From: Mesorhizobium sp. B4-1-4
GTDB taxonomy: Bacteria > Pseudomonadota > Alphaproteobacteria > Rhizobiales > Rhizobiaceae
Assembly (NCBI RefSeq): GCF_006439395.2
Contig: NZ_CP083950.1
Location: 558,001-622,000 of the forward strand
Direction: 5' to 3'
DNA length: 64,000 nucleotides
Shown: positions 45,254 through 54,868 of the stretch, one piece after another
Layout: the number at the start of each line of letters is the position of its first letter
Position numbering within the stretch: position 1 is the stretch's first letter
Notes under the pieces: model-generated
Database searches by the model: none
Told to the model about the DNA's origin: nothing
The model's input: only the letters and a program-made list of their open reading frames with translations
Position numbers and translations under genes: made by a program

Positions 45254-46570
45254 TCAGCCGTTGTAAGGAAGAAGCTTGGCCCCGACCGGAACCTTCGGAT
45301 CGGTGGCGTTCTCGGTCACGACATAGTCAAGCGGGAACTTCGATCCTTCCTTGGCGGCGACCCACTGCGTGCCGATGATCGGCCCGGGCGAGACATTGGC
45401 CACGGGTCCGCTGGTGAAGTCGACCTTGCCAATCATGGTTTCGGTCTTGAGCGTGCTCAGCGCCTTCGCCACCGCCGCCTTGTCCTTGGCGTCGGTGCTC
45501 GCCTTCAAGGCCTCGAAGCCGGCATCGAGCAGCGACATCGAGGCGCCGAGTTGTTGTGTCCACTGCTTGCCGCTCGCCGCCTCATAGCCGTCGGCCAGTT
45601 CGATCCCCGAAACGCCCGTCAGCGGCGATCTGTAGGGGAAGGCCTTGTGCCAGTAGGCGGCGCTCGAAATCTTCATGCCGAGGTCGCCGAGCGCCTCGAT
45701 ATCCGATGGGAACAGGCCGGTCTTTGCGACCTGGGCGATCTTGATCTGCCTGATCAGGCCCTGCTGCGCCGCCTGGCGCCAGAAGGCGGCGAAATCCGGC
45801 GGGATCGGGAAGGAGTTGAAGATCTCGACGCCTTCTTGCTTGAACAGCGCGATCTGCGAGGAATAGTCGGTGGTGCCGGTTTCGTAGGCGCCGGGATCGA
45901 CGATGGTGAAACCCTGCTTGGCCAGCAGCGGCGCGAGATTGGCGCGGATGGCGTTGCCGTCGGCGTCGTTGGGATACATGACGCCAACCTTCTTGTTGGT
46001 CTCGATCAGGTTCCATTGCGAAATGTAGGTCTTGAAGAACTCGCCGACGCCGAAGCCGAAATGATAGGTCCATTTGAACGGCGAGGGCGCGCCGGGCTTC
46101 GCGCCACGGCCGAAATACCAGGCTTCCCACGGCATGACTGTCGATAGACACGGCACGCCGGCGGCTTCGCAGGCGTCGGCCACTGGATTGATCACCTCGG
46201 GCGTCGATACCGCCAGCATGAGGTCGATGGCCTGGTTGTTGATCAGGTCCTTGGCGAGTTGGCCGGCTCGTGACGGATCCGACTGCGTGTCCTGGTCGAG
46301 GATCTCGATGCTGTATTTCTTGCCGCCGATCTCGAGGCCGCCGGCCAGTGCCTTGCGGGCAAGGTCGAGCACGTAACCGTCGGTCTGGCCAAAGCCTGCC
46401 AGCGGCCCGGTGCGCGGGCTGACGAAGCCGACCTTGAGCGTGTCGCCTGTCTGGGCGAAGGCTCTCTTGCCGCCAAGCGCGAGTGCCGCGCCACCGGCGA
46501 TCGAGGTGGCGATGAACTGGCGTCGCGACACGCCACGAATGATGGGCCTGCTGCCAATGGAATGGGTCAT
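45254..46570 (-). CDS. HAAT transporter substrate-binding protein (PcaQ-regulon transporter)
   Basis: 438 residues. Twin-arginine signal SRRQFIATSIAGGAALALGG with cleavage near RAFAQ. Type I binding fold: VGFVSPRTGPLAGFGQTDGY, DLINNQAIDLMLAVSTPEVINPVADACEAAGVPCLS, NKKVGVMYPNDADGNAIRANL. A good ribosome site (AGGGAGGAAACGC) precedes the ATG. Its promoter carries a PcaQ-type box, like the one before pcaD. It therefore resembles the PcaQ-controlled protocatechuate transporter described in Sinorhizobium meliloti (pcaMNVWX), of which it would be the binding protein. Confidence 0.88.
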   Translation of the reverse strand: MTHSIGSRPIIRGVSRRQFIATSIAGGAALALGGKRAFAQTGDTLKVGFVSPRTGPLAGFGQTDGYVLDLARKALAGGLEIGGKKYSIEILDQDTQSDPSRAGQLAKDLINNQAIDLMLAVSTPEVINPVADACEAAGVPCLSTVMPWEAWYFGRGAKPGAPSPFKWTYHFGFGVGEFFKTYISQWNLIETNKKVGVMYPNDADGNAIRANLAPLLAKQGFTIVDPGAYETGTTDYSSQIALFKQEGVEIFNSFPIPPDFAAFWRQAAQQGLIRQIKIAQVAKTGLFPSDIEALGDLGMKISSAAYWHKAFPYRSPLTGVSGIELADGYEAASGKQWTQQLGASMSLLDAGFEALKASTDAKDKAAVAKALSTLKTETMIGKVDFTSGPVANVSPGPIIGTQWVAAKEGSKFPLDYVVTENATDPKVPVGAKLLPYNG

Positions 46571-46601
46571 GCGTTTCCTCCCTCTGTGCTCCTCGGTCGG
46601 T

Positions 46602-46667
46602 ACAGTGCACCTGCGGTTTGGTTCAGTAAAATGATATTTTGCGGTGTTTTATTAACTCCTGGGTTAG
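46602..46667 (-). promoter_or_regulatory. PcaQ-type box and promoter module before transporter operon
   Basis: Reading the minus strand, CTAACC-CAGG-AGTTAA (46667-46652) fits the known PcaQ motif ATAACC-N4-GGTTAA with two changes. After 8 variable bases comes a 27-base block (46643-46617) that matches the pcaD promoter at 26 positions, and 6 bases later GTGCACTGT against GTGCAATGT. It drives the operon starting at 46570. See the matching module at 47638-47703. Confidence 0.75.
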
Positions 46668-46712
46668 GAGACTCCGCGCCGCAGCCGAGCTCGGTTCGAA
46701 CCGTCCTGGGGC

Positions 46713-47630
46713 TCATGCGCCAGGCCGTGCCGCCTCGCGAATGGTTTGCAGCAGGATCATGAAGGCGGGCGAGGGGGCGGTGTCGGTGCGCATCGTCAGG
46801 CCGACCGGTCCTTTGGTTTCGTCCGTGTCGACCGGCAGGGCGACGAAGGCGCGGCTTGCGAGCTCGTTGGCGACCACGCCGGCCGAGATGATCCACACCG
46901 CGTTGCTCTGCCGCATGAAGGAGCGGCCGAAGGAGTCCGAAACCGTCTCGATTTCCGTCGCCGGCGCAGTCATGCCATTGGTGATGAACAGGCGATCGAC
47001 AAAGGGGCGGATGACGGATTCCCGAGTTGGCATCAGCACCGGGAATTCGTCGAGCCTCGCGAAGATGTCGGCTCCCGGTTCCAGCAACGGATGCCCGGCC
47101 CGCACCACGAACAGCACCTGCTCGGAGTAGAGGTGCTCGAAGAAGAACCCGGTCATGTTTTCGGGCGCCGCGAGCCGTCCGACAACGAGATCGAGCGCGC
47201 CGATGCGCAATTGCTCAAGCAGCACGGCGTTCTCGCCGGTGACGATCTTGATCGCCGCCCCGGTGTTTTCCCTGAGAAACAGGCTCATGGCTTGCGGCAT
47301 GACCTTCGCCGACACTGTCGGCAGGGCGCCGATGCGGATCGGATGGCGGTTGACGGCGCCGTCCTGGCGAACGGAATCGACGCCGCGCTTCAACGCCGAT
47401 ATCGCCGAGCCGGCATGGTCCAGGAAGATTTCGCCAAGCCTTGTGACGCGAATGCCGCGCCCGTCACGCTCGACGACGGCCACGCCCAGCGCCTCCTCCA
47501 GTTCGCGCAGGGTCTTGGTCACCGCCGGCGCGCTGACATGCAGGAAGTCCGCGGCACGGGCCACGCTGCCCTGCCGTGCGACTTCTAGGAATGCTTGCAG
47601 ATGACGAAACCGGATGCGGCTGTCGGGCAT
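46713..47630 (-). CDS. pcaQ: LysR family regulator PcaQ
   Basis: 305 residues. N-terminal winged helix (RFRHLQAFLEVARQGSVARAADFLHVSAPAVTKTLRELEEALGVAVVERDGRGIRVTRLGEIFLDHAG) and a C-terminal inducer domain (VRIGALPTVSA-like IRIGALPTVSAKVMPQAMSLFL, VTGENAVLLEQLRIGALDLVVGRLAAPENMTGFFFEHLYSE), strongly PcaQ-like. PcaQ activates pca genes with beta-carboxy-cis,cis-muconate or related inducer. Start at 47630 (MPDSRIRFRHLQ) is preferred over 47666, which lies inside the operator. The box is 8 bases before the start, so autoregulation is likely. Flanked on both sides by the same promoter module. Confidence 0.95.
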   Translation of the reverse strand: MPDSRIRFRHLQAFLEVARQGSVARAADFLHVSAPAVTKTLRELEEALGVAVVERDGRGIRVTRLGEIFLDHAGSAISALKRGVDSVRQDGAVNRHPIRIGALPTVSAKVMPQAMSLFLRENTGAAIKIVTGENAVLLEQLRIGALDLVVGRLAAPENMTGFFFEHLYSEQVLFVVRAGHPLLEPGADIFARLDEFPVLMPTRESVIRPFVDRLFITNGMTAPATEIETVSDSFGRSFMRQSNAVWIISAGVVANELASRAFVALPVDTDETKGPVGLTMRTDTAPSPAFMILLQTIREAARPGA

Positions 47631-47637
47631 GAATTTG

Positions 47638-47703
47638 ATAACCCTTGAGTTAATGAAATGGCGCAAAATATCATTTTACCGAACCAAACGCGGCGTGCAA
47701 TGT
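47638..47703 (+). promoter_or_regulatory. PcaQ box and pcaD promoter module
   Basis: ATAACC-CTTG-AGTTAA (47638-47653) matches the PcaQ consensus ATAACC-N4-GGTTAA with one change. It is followed after 8 bases by the 27-base block 47662-47688, then GTGCAATGT at 47695-47703. If that last element is the -10, the box centre falls near -65, the usual LysR position. It serves pcaD and, in the other direction, pcaQ. Confidence 0.8.
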
Positions 47704-47723
47704 GGAGATGGAGGATCGAACCC

Positions 47724-48536
47724 GTGCCATTCGTCACCATTGGCGGCATCACGCTGCACCACCGATATGTCGAGGCGAAAGGCAAGACGCCCCCGGTCGT
47801 GTTCATCAATTCGCTCGGCACCGATCTGCGGATATGGGATGAGGTCGTTACGATTCTGGCCGGTGAGATGCCTCTGCTCGTCTACGACAAGCGCGGTCAC
47901 GGCCTTTCCGACAATGGCAACGGCGTCCGTTCGATTGACGACCATGTCGACGATCTCTGCGCCCTCGTAGACCATTTCGGTTTCGACAAGGTCGTGCTGT
48001 TCGGTCTGTCGGTCGGTGGCATGATCGCGCAGGGCTTCCATGCCCGCCATCCGAAACGTGTCGAGGGTCTGATCCTCAGCGACACCGCCCACAAGATCGG
48101 CACTGCCGAAAGCTGGAACAGCCGCATTGCGGCCGTGGAGCGCTTCGGCATCGACGCGATCGCCGACGGTGTGATGAAAGTGTGGTTCACGCAGGATTTC
48201 CATGCCGCCCGCGCCGCCGACCTTGCCGGTTGCCGCAACATGCTGACCAGGCAGGCGCTGCCCGGCTATATCGGGACATGCAAGGCTGTTCGCGACGCCG
48301 ATTTCACCGAGAGCGCGCGCCGCATTGCCGTGCCGACGCTCTGCATCGCCGGCGATCAGGACGGTTCGACGCCTCCCGATCTTGTCCGCTCTCTGGCCGA
48401 TCTGATCCCCGGCGCGCGTTTCGAGATCATCCGCAATGCCGGACATATTCCCTGCATCGAACAGCCGGAGGCGCTGGTCGCGCTGATCCGCGGTTTTGTC
48501 GCATCGCTTGCCCCTGGAGCAGAAACCCATGGATGA
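47724..48536 (+). CDS. pcaD: 3-oxoadipate enol-lactonase
   Basis: 270 residues from a GTG at 47724, which has GGAGG 9 bases upstream. An ATG at 47658 would put the first 22 codons inside the promoter module and is rejected. Alpha/beta hydrolase: oxyanion region VVFINSLGTDLRIWDE, nucleophile S96 in GLSVGGM, late histidine in AGHIPCIEQPEALVALI. Hydrolyses beta-ketoadipate enol-lactone to beta-ketoadipate. First gene of pcaDCHGB-pobA; its stop overlaps pcaC. Confidence 0.93.
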   Translation: MPFVTIGGITLHHRYVEAKGKTPPVVFINSLGTDLRIWDEVVTILAGEMPLLVYDKRGHGLSDNGNGVRSIDDHVDDLCALVDHFGFDKVVLFGLSVGGMIAQGFHARHPKRVEGLILSDTAHKIGTAESWNSRIAAVERFGIDAIADGVMKVWFTQDFHAARAADLAGCRNMLTRQALPGYIGTCKAVRDADFTESARRIAVPTLCIAGDQDGSTPPDLVRSLADLIPGARFEIIRNAGHIPCIEQPEALVALIRGFVASLAPGAETHG

Positions 48537-48933
48537 AGTCCCCGGCAACACAGCCAGATATCGGAAGGGTCTCGCCGTCCGACGGTCGGTGCTCGGCGAC
48601 CGCCATGTCGACCGCGCCGAGGTCGGCGCCACCGATTTCGATCAACCGTTTCAGGAACTGATCACCGAGGCCGCCTGGGGAACGGTGTGGTCGCGACCGG
48701 GCTTCAGCAAACGCGAGCGCTCGATCGTCACCCTGGCGCTGCTGGCGGCGCTTGGCCATGATGAAGAGGTCGCCTTGCATCTGCGCGCAACCGCCAACAC
48801 CGGCGCCACACGCGACGATATCTGCGAGACGTTCCTGCATGTCGCCATCTATGCCGGCGTGCCGGCTGCCAACCGGGCCTTCAGAATTGCCAAGGACGTG
48901 TTTTCGGAAATGGATGGAGCCAAGAATGCCTGA
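48529..48933 (+). CDS. pcaC: 4-carboxymuconolactone decarboxylase
   Basis: 134 residues, CMD/AhpD-like all-helical fold. Typical text: [101 protein letters not shown]. Decarboxylates gamma-carboxymuconolactone to the enol-lactone used by PcaD. ATG at 48529 overlaps the pcaD stop by 8 bases, with GGAG upstream. Confidence 0.94.
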   Translation: MDEVPGNTARYRKGLAVRRSVLGDRHVDRAEVGATDFDQPFQELITEAAWGTVWSRPGFSKRERSIVTLALLAALGHDEEVALHLRATANTGATRDDICETFLHVAIYAGVPAANRAFRIAKDVFSEMDGAKNA

Positions 48934-49678
48934 GTCCGGCTCGAACCGGGTGCCCGAGACCGGCGCTTTCTTCCAGCGCGACCGAACGTGGCACCCGCCG
49001 GCGCTGACGCCGGGCTACAAGAGCTCGGTATTGCGCTCGCCGCAGAAGGCGCTGCTGTCCTTCGACAACACGCTGTCGGAGATATCGGGCCCGGTGTTCG
49101 GCCATGCCATGCTCGGTGAACTGGACAACGACCTCATCCACAATTTCGCAAGGCCGGGCGAGAGCGCCATCGGCGAGCGCATCATCGTCCATGGGCGAGT
49201 GCTCGACGAACGCGGCCTCGGCGTTCCCGGCGTGCTGCTGGAGTTCTGGCAGGCTAATGCCGGTGGCCGTTACCGCCACAAGAAGGAGGGTTACCTGGCG
49301 CCGCTCGACCCGAATTTCGGCGGTTGTGGCCGCACCTTATCGGGTGAGGATGGCGGCTACGCCTTTCGCGCCGTCAAGCCCGGACCGTATCCCTGGCCGA
49401 ACGGTCCCAATGACTGGCGTCCGGCGCATATCCATTTCTCGGTCTTCGGCCATGGCTTTGCACAGCGGTTGATCACGCAGATGTATTTCGAGGGCGACCC
49501 GCTGATCTGGAAATGCCCGATCGTGCGCGGCATCGCCGACAAGGCGGCCATAGAGGCGCTGACGGCCGTCCTCGACACGCAGGCGACCATCCCGATGGAC
49601 GCGCTTGCCTACAAATTCGACATCGTGCTGCGCGGGCGCCGCTCCTCGCTGTTCGAAAACCGGATGGAGGGCAATTGA
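48926..49678 (+). CDS. pcaH: Protocatechuate 3,4-dioxygenase beta subunit
   Basis: 250 residues. Non-haem ferric iron ligands fit the family: Y116 ([11 protein letters not shown]), Y155 ([10 protein letters not shown]), H168 and H170 ([11 protein letters not shown]). N-terminal region [31 protein letters not shown] is typical of PcaH. Intradiol ring cleavage of protocatechuate to beta-carboxy-cis,cis-muconate, together with PcaG. Overlaps pcaC by 8 bases. Confidence 0.95.
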   Translation: MPESGSNRVPETGAFFQRDRTWHPPALTPGYKSSVLRSPQKALLSFDNTLSEISGPVFGHAMLGELDNDLIHNFARPGESAIGERIIVHGRVLDERGLGVPGVLLEFWQANAGGRYRHKKEGYLAPLDPNFGGCGRTLSGEDGGYAFRAVKPGPYPWPNGPNDWRPAHIHFSVFGHGFAQRLITQMYFEGDPLIWKCPIVRGIADKAAIEALTAVLDTQATIPMDALAYKFDIVLRGRRSSLFENRMEGN

Positions 49679-50292
49679 TGGCCCAGTCGCTCGACCGGCT
49701 CAGGGAGAGCCCCTCGCAGACCGCCGGACCCTACGTCCATATCGGGCTGACGCCCAATTTCTGCGGCATCGGTGGTGTCTATTCCAGCGACCTCGGTGCA
49801 ACAATGGTCAACGACAAGACCAAGGGCGAGCGCATCAAACTTCACATCCGGGTCCTCGACGGCACCGGCACACCGCTCAAGGATGCGCTGATCGAGATCT
49901 GGCAGGCGGACGCGGAGGGGCTCTACAATTCGCCCGCGGAATTGCGCGGTGCTGCCGATCCGAACTTTTCCGGCTGGGGCCGTTGCCCGACCGACATGGA
50001 GACCGGTCTCTGCGCATTCGAGACGGTCAAGCCAGGCCGGGTGCCTTTCCCAGATGGCCGCCCGATGGCGCCGCACATCACATTGTGGATCGTCGCGCGC
50101 GGCATCAATATCGGCCTGCATACGCGGCTTTATTTCTCCGACGAGAAAGAAGCCAATGCCGGGGATCCGATCCTGGCGCGCATCGAACACCGCGTCCGCG
50201 TGCCCACCCTGATCGCCGCGCGCCAAGGCGATACCTATGTCTTCGACGTCCATCTCCAGGGGGAGAAGGAAACGGTCTTCTTCGACAGCTAG
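49678..50292 (+). CDS. pcaG: Protocatechuate 3,4-dioxygenase alpha subunit
   Basis: 204 residues. Typical alpha subunit text SPSQTAGPYVHIGLTPNF, ALIEIWQADAEGLYNSP, FSGWGRCPTDMETGLCAFETVKPG, APHITLWIVARGINIGLHTRLYFSDE. The iron-ligand histidines of PcaH are absent here, as expected for the alpha chain. ATG shares one base with the pcaH stop (TGATG). Confidence 0.95.
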   Translation: MAQSLDRLRESPSQTAGPYVHIGLTPNFCGIGGVYSSDLGATMVNDKTKGERIKLHIRVLDGTGTPLKDALIEIWQADAEGLYNSPAELRGAADPNFSGWGRCPTDMETGLCAFETVKPGRVPFPDGRPMAPHITLWIVARGINIGLHTRLYFSDEKEANAGDPILARIEHRVRVPTLIAARQGDTYVFDVHLQGEKETVFFDS

Positions 50293-50304
50293 GCGACCCG
50301 TGAC

Positions 50305-52528
<2,224 letters not shown>

Positions 52529-52529
<1 letters not shown>

Positions 52530-52543
52530 GGGCGGCTCGCCCT
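52529..52543 (+). terminator. Small hairpin right after pobA
   Basis: A 6-bp stem (AGGGCG, loop GCT, CGCCCT) begins at the last base of the pobA stop and is followed by TT. A second small stem (GATGCC, loop GGGC, GGCATC) follows at 52545-52560. A weak terminator is possible. Confidence 0.4.
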
Positions 52544-52592
52544 TGATGCCGGGCGGCATCGAACCGCCGGTATTCGCGTCGCATGATCCCGC

Positions 52593-53165
52593 ATGACGTT
52601 GCACGTCATCTATAGCCCCTGTCGCGAGCGCATGCTGGAAGCGCAGAAGAAGCACCTGCCGACGTTCCAGGCGGTTCCGATTGCCACCGTCCGAGCAGGT
52701 TGCGCTCGACGTTCTCAGATGCGCCAGCACAACCGCCCCGCCAATGTCTTCGTCGCCGGCTTCATCGGCTCGCCGAAGATGAACATGCTGCCGGTGCGGG
52801 TTCTCTCGGCCGGTGGAGAGGGCGTTGCCGTTGCCCTGCCGGGCGGATCCAGCCTGGTCGTGCCGGTCGAGGCAGGAACGAATGCCGCGAACGCCGAGCT
52901 GCTGCTCGGCATCCGGCCCGAACATATCCGCATCGCCGATGCCGGCCAGTTCAAGGGTGAGGCCGTGCTGGCCGAACGGCTTGGCGGCCTGACCATCCTG
53001 CACGCCGATATTGGCGAGAAGGCAAGGCTTGTCGTGCAGACCGAAGGCACCGACATCACCCCGCTGCACAGCCCCATCGCCATGCAGGTCGATCCGTCCC
53101 ACTGCCATCTCTTCGCCGCTGATGGCAAGGCGCTGGCGCCACTCGGCAAAGCCCGTGCCGCCTGA
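52593..53165 (+). pseudogene. Decayed sugar ABC transporter ATPase (UgpC/MalK C-terminal remnant)
   Basis: From about 52730 the frame reads NRPANVFVAGFIGSPKMN, LLLGIRPEHIRIADAG and GLTILHADIGEKARLVVQ, which is the C-terminal regulatory (TOBE) part of MalK/UgpC-type ATPases. The whole nucleotide-binding domain is missing. The first ~45 residues (MTLHVIYSPCRERMLEAQKK...) resemble nothing I recognise and may be another scrap or random frame. It is thus a 5'-truncated relic left between pobA and dctA, perhaps from a deletion. A truncated but expressed regulatory domain is possible but unlikely. Confidence 0.75.
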
Positions 53166-53183
53166 CATCGTCAGCGCATGAAA

Positions 53184-53215
53184 AATGGCCGGAGGTATCG
53201 CTGCCTCCGGCCATT
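53184..53215 (-). terminator. Intrinsic terminator of dctA
   Basis: Perfect 12-bp stem (53184-53195 with 53204-53215) and an 8-base loop. Read on the minus strand it ends in a run of five U residues (from AAAAA at 53181-53185), right after the dctA stop at 53231. Clear rho-independent terminator. Confidence 0.8.
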
Positions 53216-53230
53216 GCTTTCGCGTGCCGA

Positions 53231-54559
53231 TCACTCGGCGGGAACGATATCAGCCGGCAGACTGTCGTCGGCTGTTCCGGCGAATGCCCTCGCGAGCTTC
53301 GCCTGATCGAGCTCGCCTTCCCAGCGCGCCACGACCAGCGTGGCGACGGCGTTGCCGACGAAGTTGGTCAGCGCCCGGCACTCCGACATGAAACGGTCGA
53401 CGCCGAGGATCAGCGCCATGCCGGCGACGGGCACCGAGGGCACGACAGAAAGCGTCGCGGCAAGAGTAATGAAGCCGGCCCCGGTGATGCCGGCGGCGCC
53501 CTTCGAGGACAGCATCGCCACCAGAAGCAGCAGGATCTGGTCGCCGAAGGACAGGTGGATGTTCGTTGCCTGCGCGATGAACAGCGCCGCCAGCGTCATG
53601 TAGATGTTGGTGCCGTCGAGGTTGAAGGAATAGCCGGTCGGGATGACCAGCCCAACCACCGAGCGCTTGGCGCCGGCCTTTTCCATCTTCTCCATCAGCG
53701 AGGGGAGGGCTGCTTCCGACGAGGACGTGCCCAGCACCAGCAGCAGCTCTTCGTTGATGTAGCGGATGAGCGACAGGATGGAGAAGCCGTTATAGCGGCA
53801 GACCGCGCCCAGCACGACGAACACGAAAAGGAATGACGTCGCGTAGAAGGTGCCGACCAGCATGGCGAGATTGATGACCGAGCCGATGCCGTATTTGCCG
53901 ATGGTGAAGGCCATGGCGCCGAAAGCCCCGATGGGGGCGGCCTTCATCAGCACGCTGACCAGCTTGAACATCGGCGCCATCAGCGCCTGCAGGAAATTGA
54001 GCACCGGCGCGCCCCTGTCGCCGACCAGCGCCAGCGCAATGCCGAACAGCACCGAGAAGAACAGCACCTGCAGGATATCGCCATCCGCGAAGGCGCCGAC
54101 GATCGTGCCGGGAATGATGTTCATCAGGAAGCCGGTGACCGACTGGTCATGCGCCTTGGCGGCGTAGGTGTTGACGGTGGAGGCGTCGAGCGTCGCCGGG
54201 TCGATGTTGAAGCCGGCGCCCGGCTGCACGACATTGGCCACGACAAGGCCGATGATCAGCGCCAGTGTCGAGAAGGTGAGGAAGTAGAGCATCGCCTTGC
54301 CGGCGACGCGGCCGACCTTCTGCAGGTCGCTCATGCCGGCGATGCCGGTCGCAACCGTCAGGAAGATGACCGGGGCGATGATCATCTTGACCAGCTTGAT
54401 GAAGGCGTCGCCGAGCGGCTTCATGCTCTCGCCGATCGACGGATAGTAGTGGCCGAGCAGGATGCCGACGGTGATCGCCACCAGCACCTGCACGTAGAGT
54501 TGGGCATAGAGGGGCTTGCGCTGCGCGGCAGGCGCGGCCGATTGGTCTGCGATGTGCAT
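53231..54559 (-). CDS. dctA: C4-dicarboxylate transport protein DctA
   Basis: 442 residues, DAACS family symporter for succinate, fumarate and malate. Family features: [40 protein letters not shown], serine-rich hairpin [34 protein letters not shown] and the late [28 protein letters not shown]. Start at 54559 (MHIADQS) has AGGGAGAG upstream; upstream codons to 54658 would run into the sigma-54 -12 box. Divergent from dctB-dctD, needed in rhizobia for nitrogen-fixing symbiosis. Confidence 0.96.
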   Translation of the reverse strand: MHIADQSAAPAAQRKPLYAQLYVQVLVAITVGILLGHYYPSIGESMKPLGDAFIKLVKMIIAPVIFLTVATGIAGMSDLQKVGRVAGKAMLYFLTFSTLALIIGLVVANVVQPGAGFNIDPATLDASTVNTYAAKAHDQSVTGFLMNIIPGTIVGAFADGDILQVLFFSVLFGIALALVGDRGAPVLNFLQALMAPMFKLVSVLMKAAPIGAFGAMAFTIGKYGIGSVINLAMLVGTFYATSFLFVFVVLGAVCRYNGFSILSLIRYINEELLLVLGTSSSEAALPSLMEKMEKAGAKRSVVGLVIPTGYSFNLDGTNIYMTLAALFIAQATNIHLSFGDQILLLLVAMLSSKGAAGITGAGFITLAATLSVVPSVPVAGMALILGVDRFMSECRALTNFVGNAVATLVVARWEGELDQAKLARAFAGTADDSLPADIVPAE

Positions 54560-54654
54560 CGAACTCTCCCTGGCCGGATGGACGGCAAATGCACCGCCCT
54601 GCGTGACTTCTCCCATCGCGGCGTTCCGGTCGCCCGCCGCTAGCCAGGACTTTT

Positions 54655-54669
54655 GCAAGCGGCGTGCCA
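54655..54669 (-). promoter_or_regulatory. Sigma-54 promoter of dctA
   Basis: On the minus strand TGGCAC-GCCGC-TTGC: an exact -24/-12 consensus (TGGCAC-N5-TTGC), with GG and GC in register. It lies 96-110 bases before the dctA ATG, pointing to dctA. Activation by phosphorylated DctD is expected. Confidence 0.88.
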
Positions 54670-54682
54670 GATCGGGGAAAGA

Positions 54683-54702
54683 CCGGAATCCCGGGATTCC
54701 GG
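54683..54702. repeat. 20-bp perfect palindrome in dctA promoter region
   Basis: CCGGAATCCCGGGATTCCGG reads the same on both strands. It sits between the sigma-54 promoter and the DctD-type sites, where an architectural or second regulatory protein would act. It does not match the DctD-type sites. Confidence 0.7.
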
Positions 54703-54731
54703 GCGTTGTTCAGCGTCCTTCGGCTGGTACG

Positions 54732-54779
54732 TGTGCGGATTTCCGCACAGGGATCGTTTGCCTGGGCGGAATTTCGCAT
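54732..54779. promoter_or_regulatory. Tandem DctD-type upstream activator sites
   Basis: Site 1 is an 8-bp-arm dyad TGTGCGGA-TT-TCCGCACA at 54732-54749. Site 2 (GGCGGAATTTCGCAT, about 54765-54779) is a weaker copy of the same pattern, 31 bp (three helical turns) away centre to centre. The layout of a strong plus a weak site matches rhizobial dctA promoters. Confidence 0.75.
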
Positions 54780-54868
54780 TAGAGTGCGGACAGGGCCGTG
54801 AGGAAAGGAGCAGGCAGACGCCGCCAGCAGACACCAATAGTGGCTATCCAGGCCTTGCCGGTCGCGAA

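Larger units (their letters stand above)
54560..54868. promoter_or_regulatory. dctA-dctB intergenic regulatory region
   Basis: About 309 bases between divergent starts, holding in order from dctA: a sigma-54 promoter (54655-54669), a 20-bp perfect palindrome (54683-54702), and two DctD-type upstream sites (54732-54749 and about 54764-54779). A dctB promoter must overlap these but was not identified. Confidence 0.8.

Noticed and set aside
47658-47723. ATG at 47658 as start of pcaD
   Set aside because: It lies directly beside the PcaQ box within the shared promoter module and has no ribosome site; the GTG at 47724 has GGAGG at good spacing and gives the family N-terminus.
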